Shown one piece after another: positions 17,278 through 25,249 of a DNA stretch of 64,000 nucleotides. The stretch covers positions 124,001 through 188,000 of the forward strand of contig NZ_QFKX01000002.1 of the NCBI RefSeq assembly GCF_003130585.1, written 5' to 3'. This DNA is from Brachybacterium endophyticum. Its GTDB lineage: Bacteria > Actinomycetota > Actinomycetes > Actinomycetales > Dermabacteraceae. Every line of letters begins with the position of its first letter. Position 1 is the stretch's first letter. The position numbers and the translations under genes were made by a program. The notes below the pieces were generated by a model, which was not told the DNA's origin, did not search any database, and saw only the letters and a program-made list of their open reading frames with translations.

Positions 17278-18159
17278 ATGAGCACACCGGACATCACCCT
17301 GAACAACGGCGTCACGATCCCGGTCGTCGGATTCGGCGTCTACCAGACCCCGCCCGACGAGACGAAGGAAGCGGTCACCGAGGCGCTGCGCACCGGCTAC
17401 CGCCACATCGACACCGCGGCCGCCTACGGCAACGAGCGCGGGGTGGGGGAGGCGATCGCCGACTCCGGCCTCGAGCGTGGGGACGTCTTCGTCGAGACCA
17501 AGATCTGGATCTCCGACTACGGCTACGACGAGACCCTCCACGCCTTCGAGAAGGCGACCGGCAAGCTCGGGTTGGACCACCTGGACCTGCTGATCCTGCA
17601 CCAGCCGCTGACCACCGACTTCGAGCGGACGATCGGCGCCTACAAGGCGCTGGAGAAGCTGCTGGCCGACGGGAAGGTGCGGGCGATCGGCGTCAGCAAC
17701 TTCATGGTCGAGGATCTCGATCGCCTCGCCGAGGCCACCGACGTCGCGCCGAGTGTCAACCAGATCGAGATGCACCCGTACTTCCAGCAGCGCGAGGTGA
17801 TCGCCAAGGGCGCCGAGCGCGGCATCCTCGCCCAGGCCTGGTCCCCGATCGGAGGCGTCTTCGCCTACGGCACCGAGAAGCGCAGCCCCCTCGAGGATCC
17901 GGTGATCACCGAGATCGCCGACGCGCACGGGAAGACCCCTGCCCAGGTGATCCTGCGCTGGCACATCCAGGAGGGCCGCCAGGTGATCCCGAAGTCCGTG
18001 CGACCTGCCCGTATCGCCGAGAACTTCGATCTGTTCGGGGTCGAGCTCAGCGACGAGGAGCTCGGCCGCATCGACGACCTCGAGACCGGCACCCGCGGAG
18101 GCCCCGAGCCGTCCACGATGACCCTCGAGGCCTTCGGTCGGCCGATCCCCGAGGCCTGA
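17278..18159 (+). CDS. Aldo/keto reductase (AKR5-like, 2,5-diketo-D-gluconate reductase type)
   Basis: A 293-residue NADPH-dependent (beta/alpha)8-barrel reductase of aldehydes or ketones. The catalytic tetrad is in place: D45 and Y50 in HIDTAAAYGNE, K75 in ETKIW and H108 in ILHQP. The cofactor motif IPKSVRPARIAEN is near the C-terminus. ATG 17278 is preceded by TACCGT (17266-17271) and 6 nt, so leaderless. The stop is 13 bp from the stop of the convergent GNAT gene. The physiological substrate is open. Confidence 0.92.
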   Translation: MSTPDITLNNGVTIPVVGFGVYQTPPDETKEAVTEALRTGYRHIDTAAAYGNERGVGEAIADSGLERGDVFVETKIWISDYGYDETLHAFEKATGKLGLDHLDLLILHQPLTTDFERTIGAYKALEKLLADGKVRAIGVSNFMVEDLDRLAEATDVAPSVNQIEMHPYFQQREVIAKGAERGILAQAWSPIGGVFAYGTEKRSPLEDPVITEIADAHGKTPAQVILRWHIQEGRQVIPKSVRPARIAENFDLFGVELSDEELGRIDDLETGTRGGPEPSTMTLEAFGRPIPEA

Positions 18160-18172
18160 GGTCAGTGGCACG

Positions 18173-18790
18173 TCACCGCTCTGTCTGCGAGACCCTGCCG
18201 TGGCGCCCGCCGAGGTCTCTTCGGAGGTCCCGCACATAGGCCTGCATCATGAGCGGGGCGCCGAGGCCATCGACGTCGGTCGCGCTCTCGAACGTCCGGA
18301 GGTGCTGGAAGCCTGCTCTGCTTGCGACCTTCTGTGACGCCGGGTTGTCGTCGGCGGTGCGGATGGCGGCACGGTCTCCCACTCCGCGCTCTCGGATGAT
18401 TGCGCAGACCAGCTCGACGGCGCGCACCGCGATGCCGCGTCCGCGCATCCGGGACGCCACCCCGTAGGCGATGTTCACGTCGCCGGGGTCGAGCCCGTCG
18501 GTGACGTCGGGGTCGTAGTCGATCGTCCCCACAAGTGAGCCCTCGACCCAGATGCCGAATGTTCGCTTCCTCTTCCCCGCGGCGGCTTCACGGTCGAGTC
18601 GTTCGATGTACGCACGGGTGCCGTCGACGGTGCTCCGCCCTCCGCTGAGGAACCGGATCGTGGACTCGTCCTCGGCGGCGACGATCGCAGCTGCATCGTC
18701 CGGGGTGAGCGGGTGCAGGGTGATGGTCTCGGCGAGGTGGGGAGGCCCTCCGGCGGGGCGGGTGTGGTGGTGCTCGCGCTCCGCGCTCAC
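18173..18790 (-). CDS. GNAT-family N-acetyltransferase
   Basis: A 205-residue RimJ/L-like acetyltransferase that would transfer acetyl from acetyl-CoA to an amine or protein N-terminus. It shows the VNIAYGVASRMRGRGIAVRA segment, containing the Q/RxxGxG/A-type pyrophosphate loop, then NPASQKVASRAGFQHL, the motif-B helix. The GTG start overlaps the stop of the upstream flavin disulfide reductase (GTGA), so it is the second gene of a two-gene operon. Target unknown. Confidence 0.85.
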   Translation of the reverse strand: MSAEREHHHTRPAGGPPHLAETITLHPLTPDDAAAIVAAEDESTIRFLSGGRSTVDGTRAYIERLDREAAAGKRKRTFGIWVEGSLVGTIDYDPDVTDGLDPGDVNIAYGVASRMRGRGIAVRAVELVCAIIRERGVGDRAAIRTADDNPASQKVASRAGFQHLRTFESATDVDGLGAPLMMQAYVRDLRRDLGGRHGRVSQTER

Positions 18791-20301
18791 CCTCGCACCT
18801 CGCCCGCCCGCCGGAACTCCCGCGGCAGCTCCTCGAGCAGTCGCAGCCAGAGCTCGGCGACCGTGGGGAAGCTCGGCACCGCATGGCGCAGCACCTCGGT
18901 CGGGATCTCGCCGACGATCGCCACGGTCGCCGCGTGGACCACCTCGGCGGCATCCGGGCCGGCGAACGTCGCCCCCAGCAGGTGGTGCGTGCGCGCGTCG
19001 ACGACGATCTTGGCGATCCCGTCGGCGTCGTCGCGCAGCAGGGAGCTGCCCGCCGCACCGTTGTAGGGGACCTGGGCGACCTCGGTCTCGAAGCCCGCGT
19101 CCTGCGCCTGCGCCTCGGTGAGCCCCACGCTCGCGACCTGCGGATCGGTGAACACGACCTGCGGGACGGCGCGACCGTCGGCCGCAGGGGCCGGGGGAGG
19201 GGTCGGCTCCGTGTCGGCGAGCGCCGCATCGCGGATCTCCTCACCGATCACGCGCGCCCGGTACTTGCCCCAGTGGGTCAGCGGCGCCTCGCCGCTCGCA
19301 TCCCCGACCGCGTGCAGCCAATCGGGAAGGGCGCCGCCGGAGACGTCGTCGGCCGAGAGCCCCAGGGGCTCCAGGCCCACGTCGTCCAACCGCGGTCTGC
19401 GCCCCGTCGCCACCAGCACCTCGGCGGCCGTGAAATCGCCTGCCGACGAGCTGACCTGGACGGATCCGCCGTGCACGCGACCCGTTCCCGTCGCCTTGGC
19501 ATCCGGGCGCTTCGCCTCGCGGACCTCGGCGCCGGTCACCACCCGGACCCCGGCATTCTCGAGGTCCTTCTGCACGAACCGCGCTGCCTCCGGCTCGACA
19601 CCGCGCAACAGGCTCTCGCCCCGCACCAGCATCGTCACCTCGGACCCGAGCGCCCGCATCCAGGTCGCCGCCTCGGACGCGACCACGCCTCCGCCGATGA
19701 TCAGCAGGGAGCTCGGTACCTCCCGCACCCCGGTCGCGTCCCGCGAGGTCCAGGGAGCGAGCTGCGCGAAGACGTCGGGGATGACCGCCTCGCTGCCCGT
19801 CGCGATCACCACCGCGAGACGCGCCCGCAGGACCTGCTCGCGATCCGCCCCGTCGGCCCGCGCGACGATCACCGTGCGCTCGCCGCCGAGGCGCCCGTGC
19901 CCGCGCACCACGTGGATCCCGGCCCCCTCGGCCCATTGCGCCTGGCCGGAGTCGTCGTACTCGGAGACCCAGGTGTCACGCCGCGCAAGGAGCTCGTCGA
20001 CCTCGACCCGCGGCGTCGAGACCCCCGGCAGGTTCGCCGCGGTGGCCTGCACGTCGATCGGCCGTAGCAGCGCCTTGGACGGGATGCACGCCCAGTACGA
20101 GCACTCGCCGCCCAGCAGCTCTCCCTCGACGATCGCGGCGCTCAGCCCGGTGCTCTCGATCGCGTACTGGGCCACGTTCTCGCCGACGGGGCCCGCGCCG
20201 ATCACGATCACGTCGACCTCGAGGTCGGGGTCGCGGTTGCGGGCGGTGGAGAGCGAGGTCTCGGAGGGCGAGGGGGCGGTGGAGGGCGCATCGGAGTTCA
20301 T
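18787..20301 (-). CDS. FAD-dependent pyridine nucleotide-disulfide oxidoreductase (Lpd/mercuric-reductase-like)
   Basis: A 504-residue class I flavoprotein disulfide reductase. The order is an N-terminal FAD motif VIVIGAGPVGENVA (about 31-44), the redox-active disulfide C67/C72 in GGECSYWACIPSK, an NAD(P)H Rossmann motif LLIIGGGVVASEAA and a C-terminal dimerisation domain containing HAVPSFPTVAEL. Between the cysteines the residues SYWA replace the LNVG of lipoamide dehydrogenases, so it is probably not the Lpd of the dehydrogenase complexes. ATG 20301 has TAACCT 7 nt upstream (20314-20309), predicting a leaderless mRNA. It is divergent from a GntR gene across the double operator at 20371-20398, and might share its control. 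Confidence 0.88.
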   Translation of the reverse strand: MNSDAPSTAPSPSETSLSTARNRDPDLEVDVIVIGAGPVGENVAQYAIESTGLSAAIVEGELLGGECSYWACIPSKALLRPIDVQATAANLPGVSTPRVEVDELLARRDTWVSEYDDSGQAQWAEGAGIHVVRGHGRLGGERTVIVARADGADREQVLRARLAVVIATGSEAVIPDVFAQLAPWTSRDATGVREVPSSLLIIGGGVVASEAATWMRALGSEVTMLVRGESLLRGVEPEAARFVQKDLENAGVRVVTGAEVREAKRPDAKATGTGRVHGGSVQVSSSAGDFTAAEVLVATGRRPRLDDVGLEPLGLSADDVSGGALPDWLHAVGDASGEAPLTHWGKYRARVIGEEIRDAALADTEPTPPPAPAADGRAVPQVVFTDPQVASVGLTEAQAQDAGFETEVAQVPYNGAAGSSLLRDDADGIAKIVVDARTHHLLGATFAGPDAAEVVHAATVAIVGEIPTEVLRHAVPSFPTVAELWLRLLEELPREFRRAGEVRG

Positions 20302-20370
20302 GTGACCCAGGTTACGCGTGCGGTGCGGCCTCCGCATCTCGTCGATGTCCCCTCGGTCACCCCGGGGAAA

Positions 20371-20398
20371 CCCTTGCGTGCAAGCTTGCATGCAAGGG
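20371..20398. promoter_or_regulatory. Tandem palindromic operator upstream of the GntR-MFS operon
   Basis: Two adjacent 12-bp units, CTTGCGTGCAAG and CTTGCATGCAAG (the second perfectly palindromic), combine into a near-palindrome of 28 bp. It covers the -35 region of the GntR gene, whose -10 box TACTCT is at 20401-20406, and lies 70 bp before the divergent disulfide reductase. Autorepression by the GntR protein is the likely role. Confidence 0.72.
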
Positions 20399-20412
20399 TC
20401 TACTCTCGAACG

Positions 20413-21069
20413 GTGACCTTCCAGAACACGTCGAGTGCATCCCCCGCGCACCCCGCGGCGGAACGCGCCTACGAGCACGTCAAGACCGCGATCATCCGCG
20501 GCGACCTGGCCGGCGGCGATAGCGTCAGCGAGAACGCACTGTGCCGCGAGCTGGAGCTGTCCCGTACCCCCATGCACGAGGCATTCCTGCGGCTGGCCGC
20601 CGAAGGTCTGCTGACCCTCGAGAGTCGCCGCGGCGCCGTCGTGCGCCCCATGTCCCCGCACGAGGCCACCGATGTGCTCGAGATGCGCGAGGCGATCGAG
20701 GGTGCCGCCGCGGCCCGGGTCGTCGCCGAGGGGACGGCCGACGGCATCGCGTCCGCCCTCGAGGAGCTCCTGGCCCAGCAGGGGGCCGCGATCGAGGCCG
20801 ACGACGTCGCCGCGTTCATCGACGCCGACTCCCGGTTCCATGCCACCGTGATCGAGGCGTCTGGCAACGCCATCGCCATCATGTTCACGGCGAGGCTCCG
20901 CGACCGTCAGCAGCGCCTGCGCCACCAGCTGATGCGGGTGCGCCCGGAGCAGCTGCGGGCCTCGCTCGAGCACCACCGACAGCTCGCCGCGGCCCTCGCC
21001 GAGGGCGACAGCGACCGTTACGCGCGCACCCTGCACGAGCACGTCGCCTCGCACCGGGGTGCCCTGTGA
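20413..21069 (+). CDS. GntR-family regulator, FCD (FadR) subfamily
   Basis: A 218-residue regulator. The winged helix is at about residues 17-80, with VSENALCRELELSRTPMHEA as the recognition region. It is followed by the all-helical FCD ligand-binding domain, which contains DVLEMREAIEGAAA. GTG 20413 is preceded by TACTCT and 6 nt, so leaderless. The operator overlaps its promoter. It overlaps the MFS gene by 4 bp (GTGA), so it probably controls that transporter in response to the imported compound. FCD ligands are usually small carboxylates. Confidence 0.9.
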   Translation: MTFQNTSSASPAHPAAERAYEHVKTAIIRGDLAGGDSVSENALCRELELSRTPMHEAFLRLAAEGLLTLESRRGAVVRPMSPHEATDVLEMREAIEGAAAARVVAEGTADGIASALEELLAQQGAAIEADDVAAFIDADSRFHATVIEASGNAIAIMFTARLRDRQQRLRHQLMRVRPEQLRASLEHHRQLAAALAEGDSDRYARTLHEHVASHRGAL

Positions 21070-22412
21070 GCGCCCCGACCGAGACCGCCACCGCGGTGGA
21101 GACACCGGCCACGCCGGAGCTCGCGCCGCACGCCGCGGAGCAGACCCCCGACCGCTCGCGGCACGGCCGGCACCGCGCGCACACCTCCCGCGTGAAGCCG
21201 TGGCTCGCCGCCTGGGGAGCAGTGTTCGTGTGCTCGTGGGCGGGCAACCAGTTCAGCCCGCTGCTGCTGATGTACGAGCAGCGCGACCACTACTCCTCGG
21301 TGCTCGTGAACATCTTCCTCGGCGTCTACGTGCTGGGCCTCGCCCCCGCGCTGCTGATCGCCGGGTCCCTCTCCGACCGCCACGGCCGACGCCCCCTCCT
21401 GTTCGCCGGCGTGCTCGCCGCGCTCACCGGCAGCGTGCTGCTGGCCCTCGGCCCGCTCGGCGCGCCGTTCCTGGCCGCGGGCAGGCTCTTCTCGGGAATC
21501 TCCGTGGGCATCGCGATGGCCGTGGGCAACGCGTGGATCAAGGAGCTGTCCCAGGGGCGGTTCGACCCCGGTGCCGCCGCGGACTCCGGGGCCCGACGTG
21601 CCTCCCTGGCCTTCACCACGGGCTCCGCCGTCGGAGCGCTCCTGGCCGGGCTGATCGCCCAGTGGGGTCCGCTGCCCGAGATCGTGCCCTTCGTCCTGCA
21701 CCTGGCCGTGACCGCGCCGTTCCTCGTGATCGTCGCGCGGACCCCCGAGGGCCGGGTCCCCGGCGGACTCTCGGGCCCGTGGTGGCGTCAGCTCGCGGTG
21801 CCCAGTGCCGGCCACAAGCGCTTCACCCGTGTGGTGCTGCCGGCCGCGCCCTGGATCTTCGGTTCCGCCGCGATCGGCTACGGCTTCCTGCCCACGCAGC
21901 TGGGCGGCGCGACGGGCCGCTGGGGGCTGGTGTGCGCGACCGCCGCCACCGTCATCGCCCTCGGCGTCTCCAGCCTGATCCAGCCCCTCGCCCAGCGCGT
22001 GCACTCCCTGGAATCCGCCCGCGGCCTGCTCGTGGCCGTCGCGATGATGGTGCTGGGCATCGCGATCGTGGCCGTGGCGATCCGGACGCAGTCGGTGGCT
22101 ATCGGCCTCGGCGCCAACGTCATCATCGGTATCGGGATCGGCACCGCCCTGGTCTCCTCGCTGCTCGAGGTGCAGCGCATCGCCGGCGCCCGCGACCTGG
22201 CGGGCCTCACGGGCGTCTTCTATGCCGCGGCGTACGCCGGCTTCCTCGCCCCCGCGGTGATCGCCGCCCTCGCCCACCTCCTCGACGTCACGCTCGTGCT
22301 CGCCGTGATCGTCGGTCTGGGAGCGCTGTGCTGGATCGGGATCGTCGCCTCGTCCCGCCGGCACATCCCCGCCGACGAGCTCGAGTCCGCCGGCGAAGCA
22401 GAGGCCGGCTGA
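21066..22412 (+). CDS. MFS transporter in a GntR-controlled operon
   Basis: A 448-residue major facilitator with a 45-residue polar N-terminal tail and then about 12 membrane segments. The motif-A loop SLSDRHGRRPLL lies between helices 2 and 3. The conserved KPWLAAWGAVFVCSWAGNQF at the first helix is common in actinobacterial uptake permeases. It is the second gene of the operon, coupled by GTGA to the regulator. A strong hairpin follows its stop. Substrate unknown. Confidence 0.85.
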   Translation: MSAPTETATAVETPATPELAPHAAEQTPDRSRHGRHRAHTSRVKPWLAAWGAVFVCSWAGNQFSPLLLMYEQRDHYSSVLVNIFLGVYVLGLAPALLIAGSLSDRHGRRPLLFAGVLAALTGSVLLALGPLGAPFLAAGRLFSGISVGIAMAVGNAWIKELSQGRFDPGAAADSGARRASLAFTTGSAVGALLAGLIAQWGPLPEIVPFVLHLAVTAPFLVIVARTPEGRVPGGLSGPWWRQLAVPSAGHKRFTRVVLPAAPWIFGSAAIGYGFLPTQLGGATGRWGLVCATAATVIALGVSSLIQPLAQRVHSLESARGLLVAVAMMVLGIAIVAVAIRTQSVAIGLGANVIIGIGIGTALVSSLLEVQRIAGARDLAGLTGVFYAAAYAGFLAPAVIAALAHLLDVTLVLAVIVGLGALCWIGIVASSRRHIPADELESAGEAEAG

Positions 22413-22433
22413 CGACCTGGAGAACCGGCGCAG

Positions 22434-22457
22434 GGGTCGGGCTCTCGGGCCCGACCC
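22434..22457. terminator. Bidirectional hairpin between MFS and DmoA-like genes
   Basis: GGGTCGGGC-tctcgg-GCCCGACCC is a perfect 9-bp stem with a 6-nt loop. An outer stem, 22423-22431 with 22490-22498 (9 bp), encloses it and includes the last codons of the convergent monooxygenase gene. There is no T tract. Confidence 0.65.
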
Positions 22458-22481
22458 GGCGGACCTCGGCCCCTGTCGGCC

Positions 22482-23924
22482 TCAGACCCGCGCCGGTTCC
22501 GCGGGTCCCGTGGGCTCCGCGGCCCGGTCTCGCTGGGCGACCTTCTCCTGCAGCGCCCGACGGTGCACGGCGGCGGGATGGTCCTCGCGAACGCGCTTCT
22601 GACCGGGCTCGTAGATGCGCTCGCGGAGGGTCTCGGACTCGTCGTAGTCCTCCCAGTAGCGGCCGCGGGCCTGCAGCTCCGGGATCACGTACTCGATGAA
22701 GTCCTCGAACGTGCCCGGGGTGGTGACGTAGGCGAGGTTGAAGCCGTCGATGTCGGCGTCCTCGACCCACCGCTCGAGCTCGTCCGCGACCGTCGTCGGC
22801 GAGCCGACGATCACCGGGCCCATGGCGCCGATGGAGACGAACCGCGAGACCTCTCGCGGGGTCCAGGTGCGGGTCGGGTCGGCCGAGGAGAAGATCTCCA
22901 GGGCGAAGCGCGCGGAGTCCGTCTCCACGTATTCCAGCGGCGTGTCCGGGTCCAGTGTCGAGAGGTCGATACCGGTGATGCCCGCGTAGAAGGCCAGGGC
23001 GCCCTCGTAGTCGGCCCAGCTCAGCAGCTCCTCGTACTTGGCCTGCGCCTCCTCGTCCGTGGGTGCGACCACCGTGGCGACCTCGGTGAAGATCTTGACG
23101 CTGCGCGGGTCCCGGCCGGCCTCGGCGGCGATGGTCCGGATGTCATCGACGTAGCGGCGCAGGACCGTGGTGGTCGGGGCCACCGTGAACACGGCCTCGG
23201 CGTTGCGGGCGGCGAACGCCCGGCCCTTGGTCGAGGAGCCGGCCTGCCAGATCACCGGGGTGCGCTGGGGCGAGGGCTCGGCGAGGTGGATGCCGGGCAC
23301 GGAGAAGTAGGTGCCCTCGTGCTCGATCGGGTGCACCTTGTCCGGGTCGGCGTAGACCTGGTTCGTGCGGTCCTCGACGACGGCGTCGTCCTCCCACGAG
23401 CCCTCCCAGAGCTTGTAGCAGACCTCGATGACCTCCTGGGCGAGGTCGTAGCGCTCGTCGTGGGACATCTGGCGGTCCAGGCCGAGGTTCCGGGCGGCGC
23501 TGTCGAGGTAGGACGTGACGATGTTCCAGGCGATGCGGCCCTTGGTGAGGTGATCGAGGGAGCTGAACCGCCGGGCGAGCGAGTACGGCTGCTCGTAGGT
23601 CGTGGAGACGGTGATCCCGAACGCGAGGTGCTCGGTCGCGGCGGCCATCGCCGAGACCTGCATCAGCGGATCGTGCACGGGCACCTGCATGGCGCGTCGC
23701 ACGGCCGCCTCGTGGGAGCCCTGGTAGGTGTCGTAGATGCCCAGCACGTCGGCGATGAACAGGCCGTCGAACTTCGCGCTCTCCAGGAGCTTCGCGAGCT
23801 CCACCCAGTACTCGACGTCCTTGTAACGGGTGGACTGGTCCTCGGGGCGTGCCCACAGCCCGGGCGACTGGTGCATGACGCAGGTCATGTCGAAGGCGTT
23901 GAAGCGGATGCGCTGGGCGGTCAT
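22482..23924 (-). CDS. DmoA-like FMN-dependent monooxygenase (luciferase-like, NtaA/SnaA/DszA group)
   Basis: A 480-residue reduced-flavin monooxygenase with a luciferase-type TIM barrel. Motifs FNAFDMTCVMHQSPGLW at the start, DGLFIADVLGIYDTY, LDHLTKGRIAWNIVTSYL and LWEGSWEDDAV closely resemble what I recall of dimethyl sulfide monooxygenase DmoA. The group also oxidises nitrilotriacetate, EDTA and dibenzothiophene sulfone. It needs FMNH2 from a separate reductase, and none is adjacent. ATG 23924 follows an AGGAG site. It is monocistronic: convergent with the MFS gene and divergent from the ROK operon. Sulfur or carbon scavenging is the likely role, with substrate uncertain. Confidence 0.86.
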   Translation of the reverse strand: MTAQRIRFNAFDMTCVMHQSPGLWARPEDQSTRYKDVEYWVELAKLLESAKFDGLFIADVLGIYDTYQGSHEAAVRRAMQVPVHDPLMQVSAMAAATEHLAFGITVSTTYEQPYSLARRFSSLDHLTKGRIAWNIVTSYLDSAARNLGLDRQMSHDERYDLAQEVIEVCYKLWEGSWEDDAVVEDRTNQVYADPDKVHPIEHEGTYFSVPGIHLAEPSPQRTPVIWQAGSSTKGRAFAARNAEAVFTVAPTTTVLRRYVDDIRTIAAEAGRDPRSVKIFTEVATVVAPTDEEAQAKYEELLSWADYEGALAFYAGITGIDLSTLDPDTPLEYVETDSARFALEIFSSADPTRTWTPREVSRFVSIGAMGPVIVGSPTTVADELERWVEDADIDGFNLAYVTTPGTFEDFIEYVIPELQARGRYWEDYDESETLRERIYEPGQKRVREDHPAAVHRRALQEKVAQRDRAAEPTGPAEPARV

Positions 23925-24106
23925 GTGAACTCCTCGGCAGCGGACGGTGTCGTGCATTCGTACCGCCGCCGTCGGAGCGCGACCAAGGGCGAGGACATGG
24001 GAGGACACATCGGGGCACACGGGCGCTCCCTGTGATCCGCGTCTCATCGCGACAGGACTTCTGCACCCGCGAGATGGAGGAAATCGCTGCCTCTAGCGTG
24101 GGGCCC

Positions 24107-25249
24107 ATGTCCACGACGGGGTCGCTGCCGACTCCCGCCCATCCGCGCGAGGCCGAGGTCATCGAAGTCTTCCGCGGCGGCGGGGCCATCACGCGTGCCG
24201 GTCTGGCCGAGGTCACGGGCCTGAGCCGCTCGACCATCTCCGCCGTGGTCACACGGCTGGTCGACGAGGGCGCAGTGAAGGTCGTCGGCCACGACGAACG
24301 GGACGGTCGCGGACGACCGACCGAACAGGTCGCCGTCGATCGTGCTGCCCTGCGAGCCCTCGGCATCGACCTCGCGCACGGAGCCGCGCGCGTGGTCGCC
24401 CTCAACACTTTCGGCGAGGTGCTCGCGAGCCGGCAGGCCGAGCACGAGGGAAGTCCGGGGGCGCGGCGTCGCCACGAGCTCGTCGAGCGACTTCTCGGCG
24501 AACTCGACCTCTCTTCGGCGACGCCCGCCCTGCGGGGAATCGGTCTGGGGATCTCCGGTCCCGCTGCGCTCACGCGGCCCGAGCGCGCACCGTGGAGCGG
24601 ACTCGTCGAGACGCTGCAAGCCCGCTTCGCCGCCCCGGTCCACGTCGACAACACCACGCGCTTCGCGGCCTTCGCCGAGCACCTGGCTGCCGGGGACAAC
24701 GGCCGCACCACCCTTCACGTGCGCTGCTATCAGGGCGTGGGCGGAGCCATCGTGCGTGATGGAGCCCTCGATCTCGGGGCCGACGGCATGGCGGGCGAGA
24801 TCGGACATCTGCCGGTCGAGATGCCCGGCATGACCTGCCGCTGCGGACGCTCCGGCTGCCTCGAGACGGTCGCCTCCACCCCGGCGGTGCTCTCCGCACT
24901 GCGCAGCCACGGCATCGTCCTGCGTTCCCCGGCCGAACTGCGCGCCGTGCTCGAGGCGCGTCCCCCGCAGCTGCGGGGTGTCCTCGAGCGCGTCGCCCAC
25001 GGGATCGCGCGGGCGCTCGTGCTCGCCACCACCATCGTCGATCCCGACGAGGTGATCCTCACCGGAGACCTCGTCGATGCCGACGACGCGCTCCTGGAAA
25101 CGATCCGTCCGCTCGTCGCCGAGAGTGTGGGGGAGCGCTTCCCCGTCATCCCCCTCGACCGCGGGCGCCTGGACGCCTTCGCCGGCGCGACCGGCGCCGC
25201 ACTCGTCGTGCTCCATCCCCGTCGGCCAGGAAAGGACCTGTTCGCATGA
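24107..25249 (+). CDS. ROK-family transcriptional regulator of a sulfatase operon
   Basis: A 380-residue repressor-type ROK protein. The N-terminal winged helix (about residues 15-75) includes GAITRAGLAEVTGLSRSTIS. The sugar-kinase-like domain has the ROK zinc/signature stretch ending CRCGRSGCLE near residue 245, with the GEIGHLPVE segment just before it. The kinase-like fold binds a sugar inducer. ATG 24107 was chosen because TAGCGT plus 7 nt precedes it (leaderless); an in-frame ATG at 24074 is the alternative. Its stop overlaps the MFS start (ATGA), so regulator, transporter and sulfatase form one operon. Confidence 0.9.
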   Translation: MSTTGSLPTPAHPREAEVIEVFRGGGAITRAGLAEVTGLSRSTISAVVTRLVDEGAVKVVGHDERDGRGRPTEQVAVDRAALRALGIDLAHGAARVVALNTFGEVLASRQAEHEGSPGARRRHELVERLLGELDLSSATPALRGIGLGISGPAALTRPERAPWSGLVETLQARFAAPVHVDNTTRFAAFAEHLAAGDNGRTTLHVRCYQGVGGAIVRDGALDLGADGMAGEIGHLPVEMPGMTCRCGRSGCLETVASTPAVLSALRSHGIVLRSPAELRAVLEARPPQLRGVLERVAHGIARALVLATTIVDPDEVILTGDLVDADDALLETIRPLVAESVGERFPVIPLDRGRLDAFAGATGAALVVLHPRRPGKDLFA

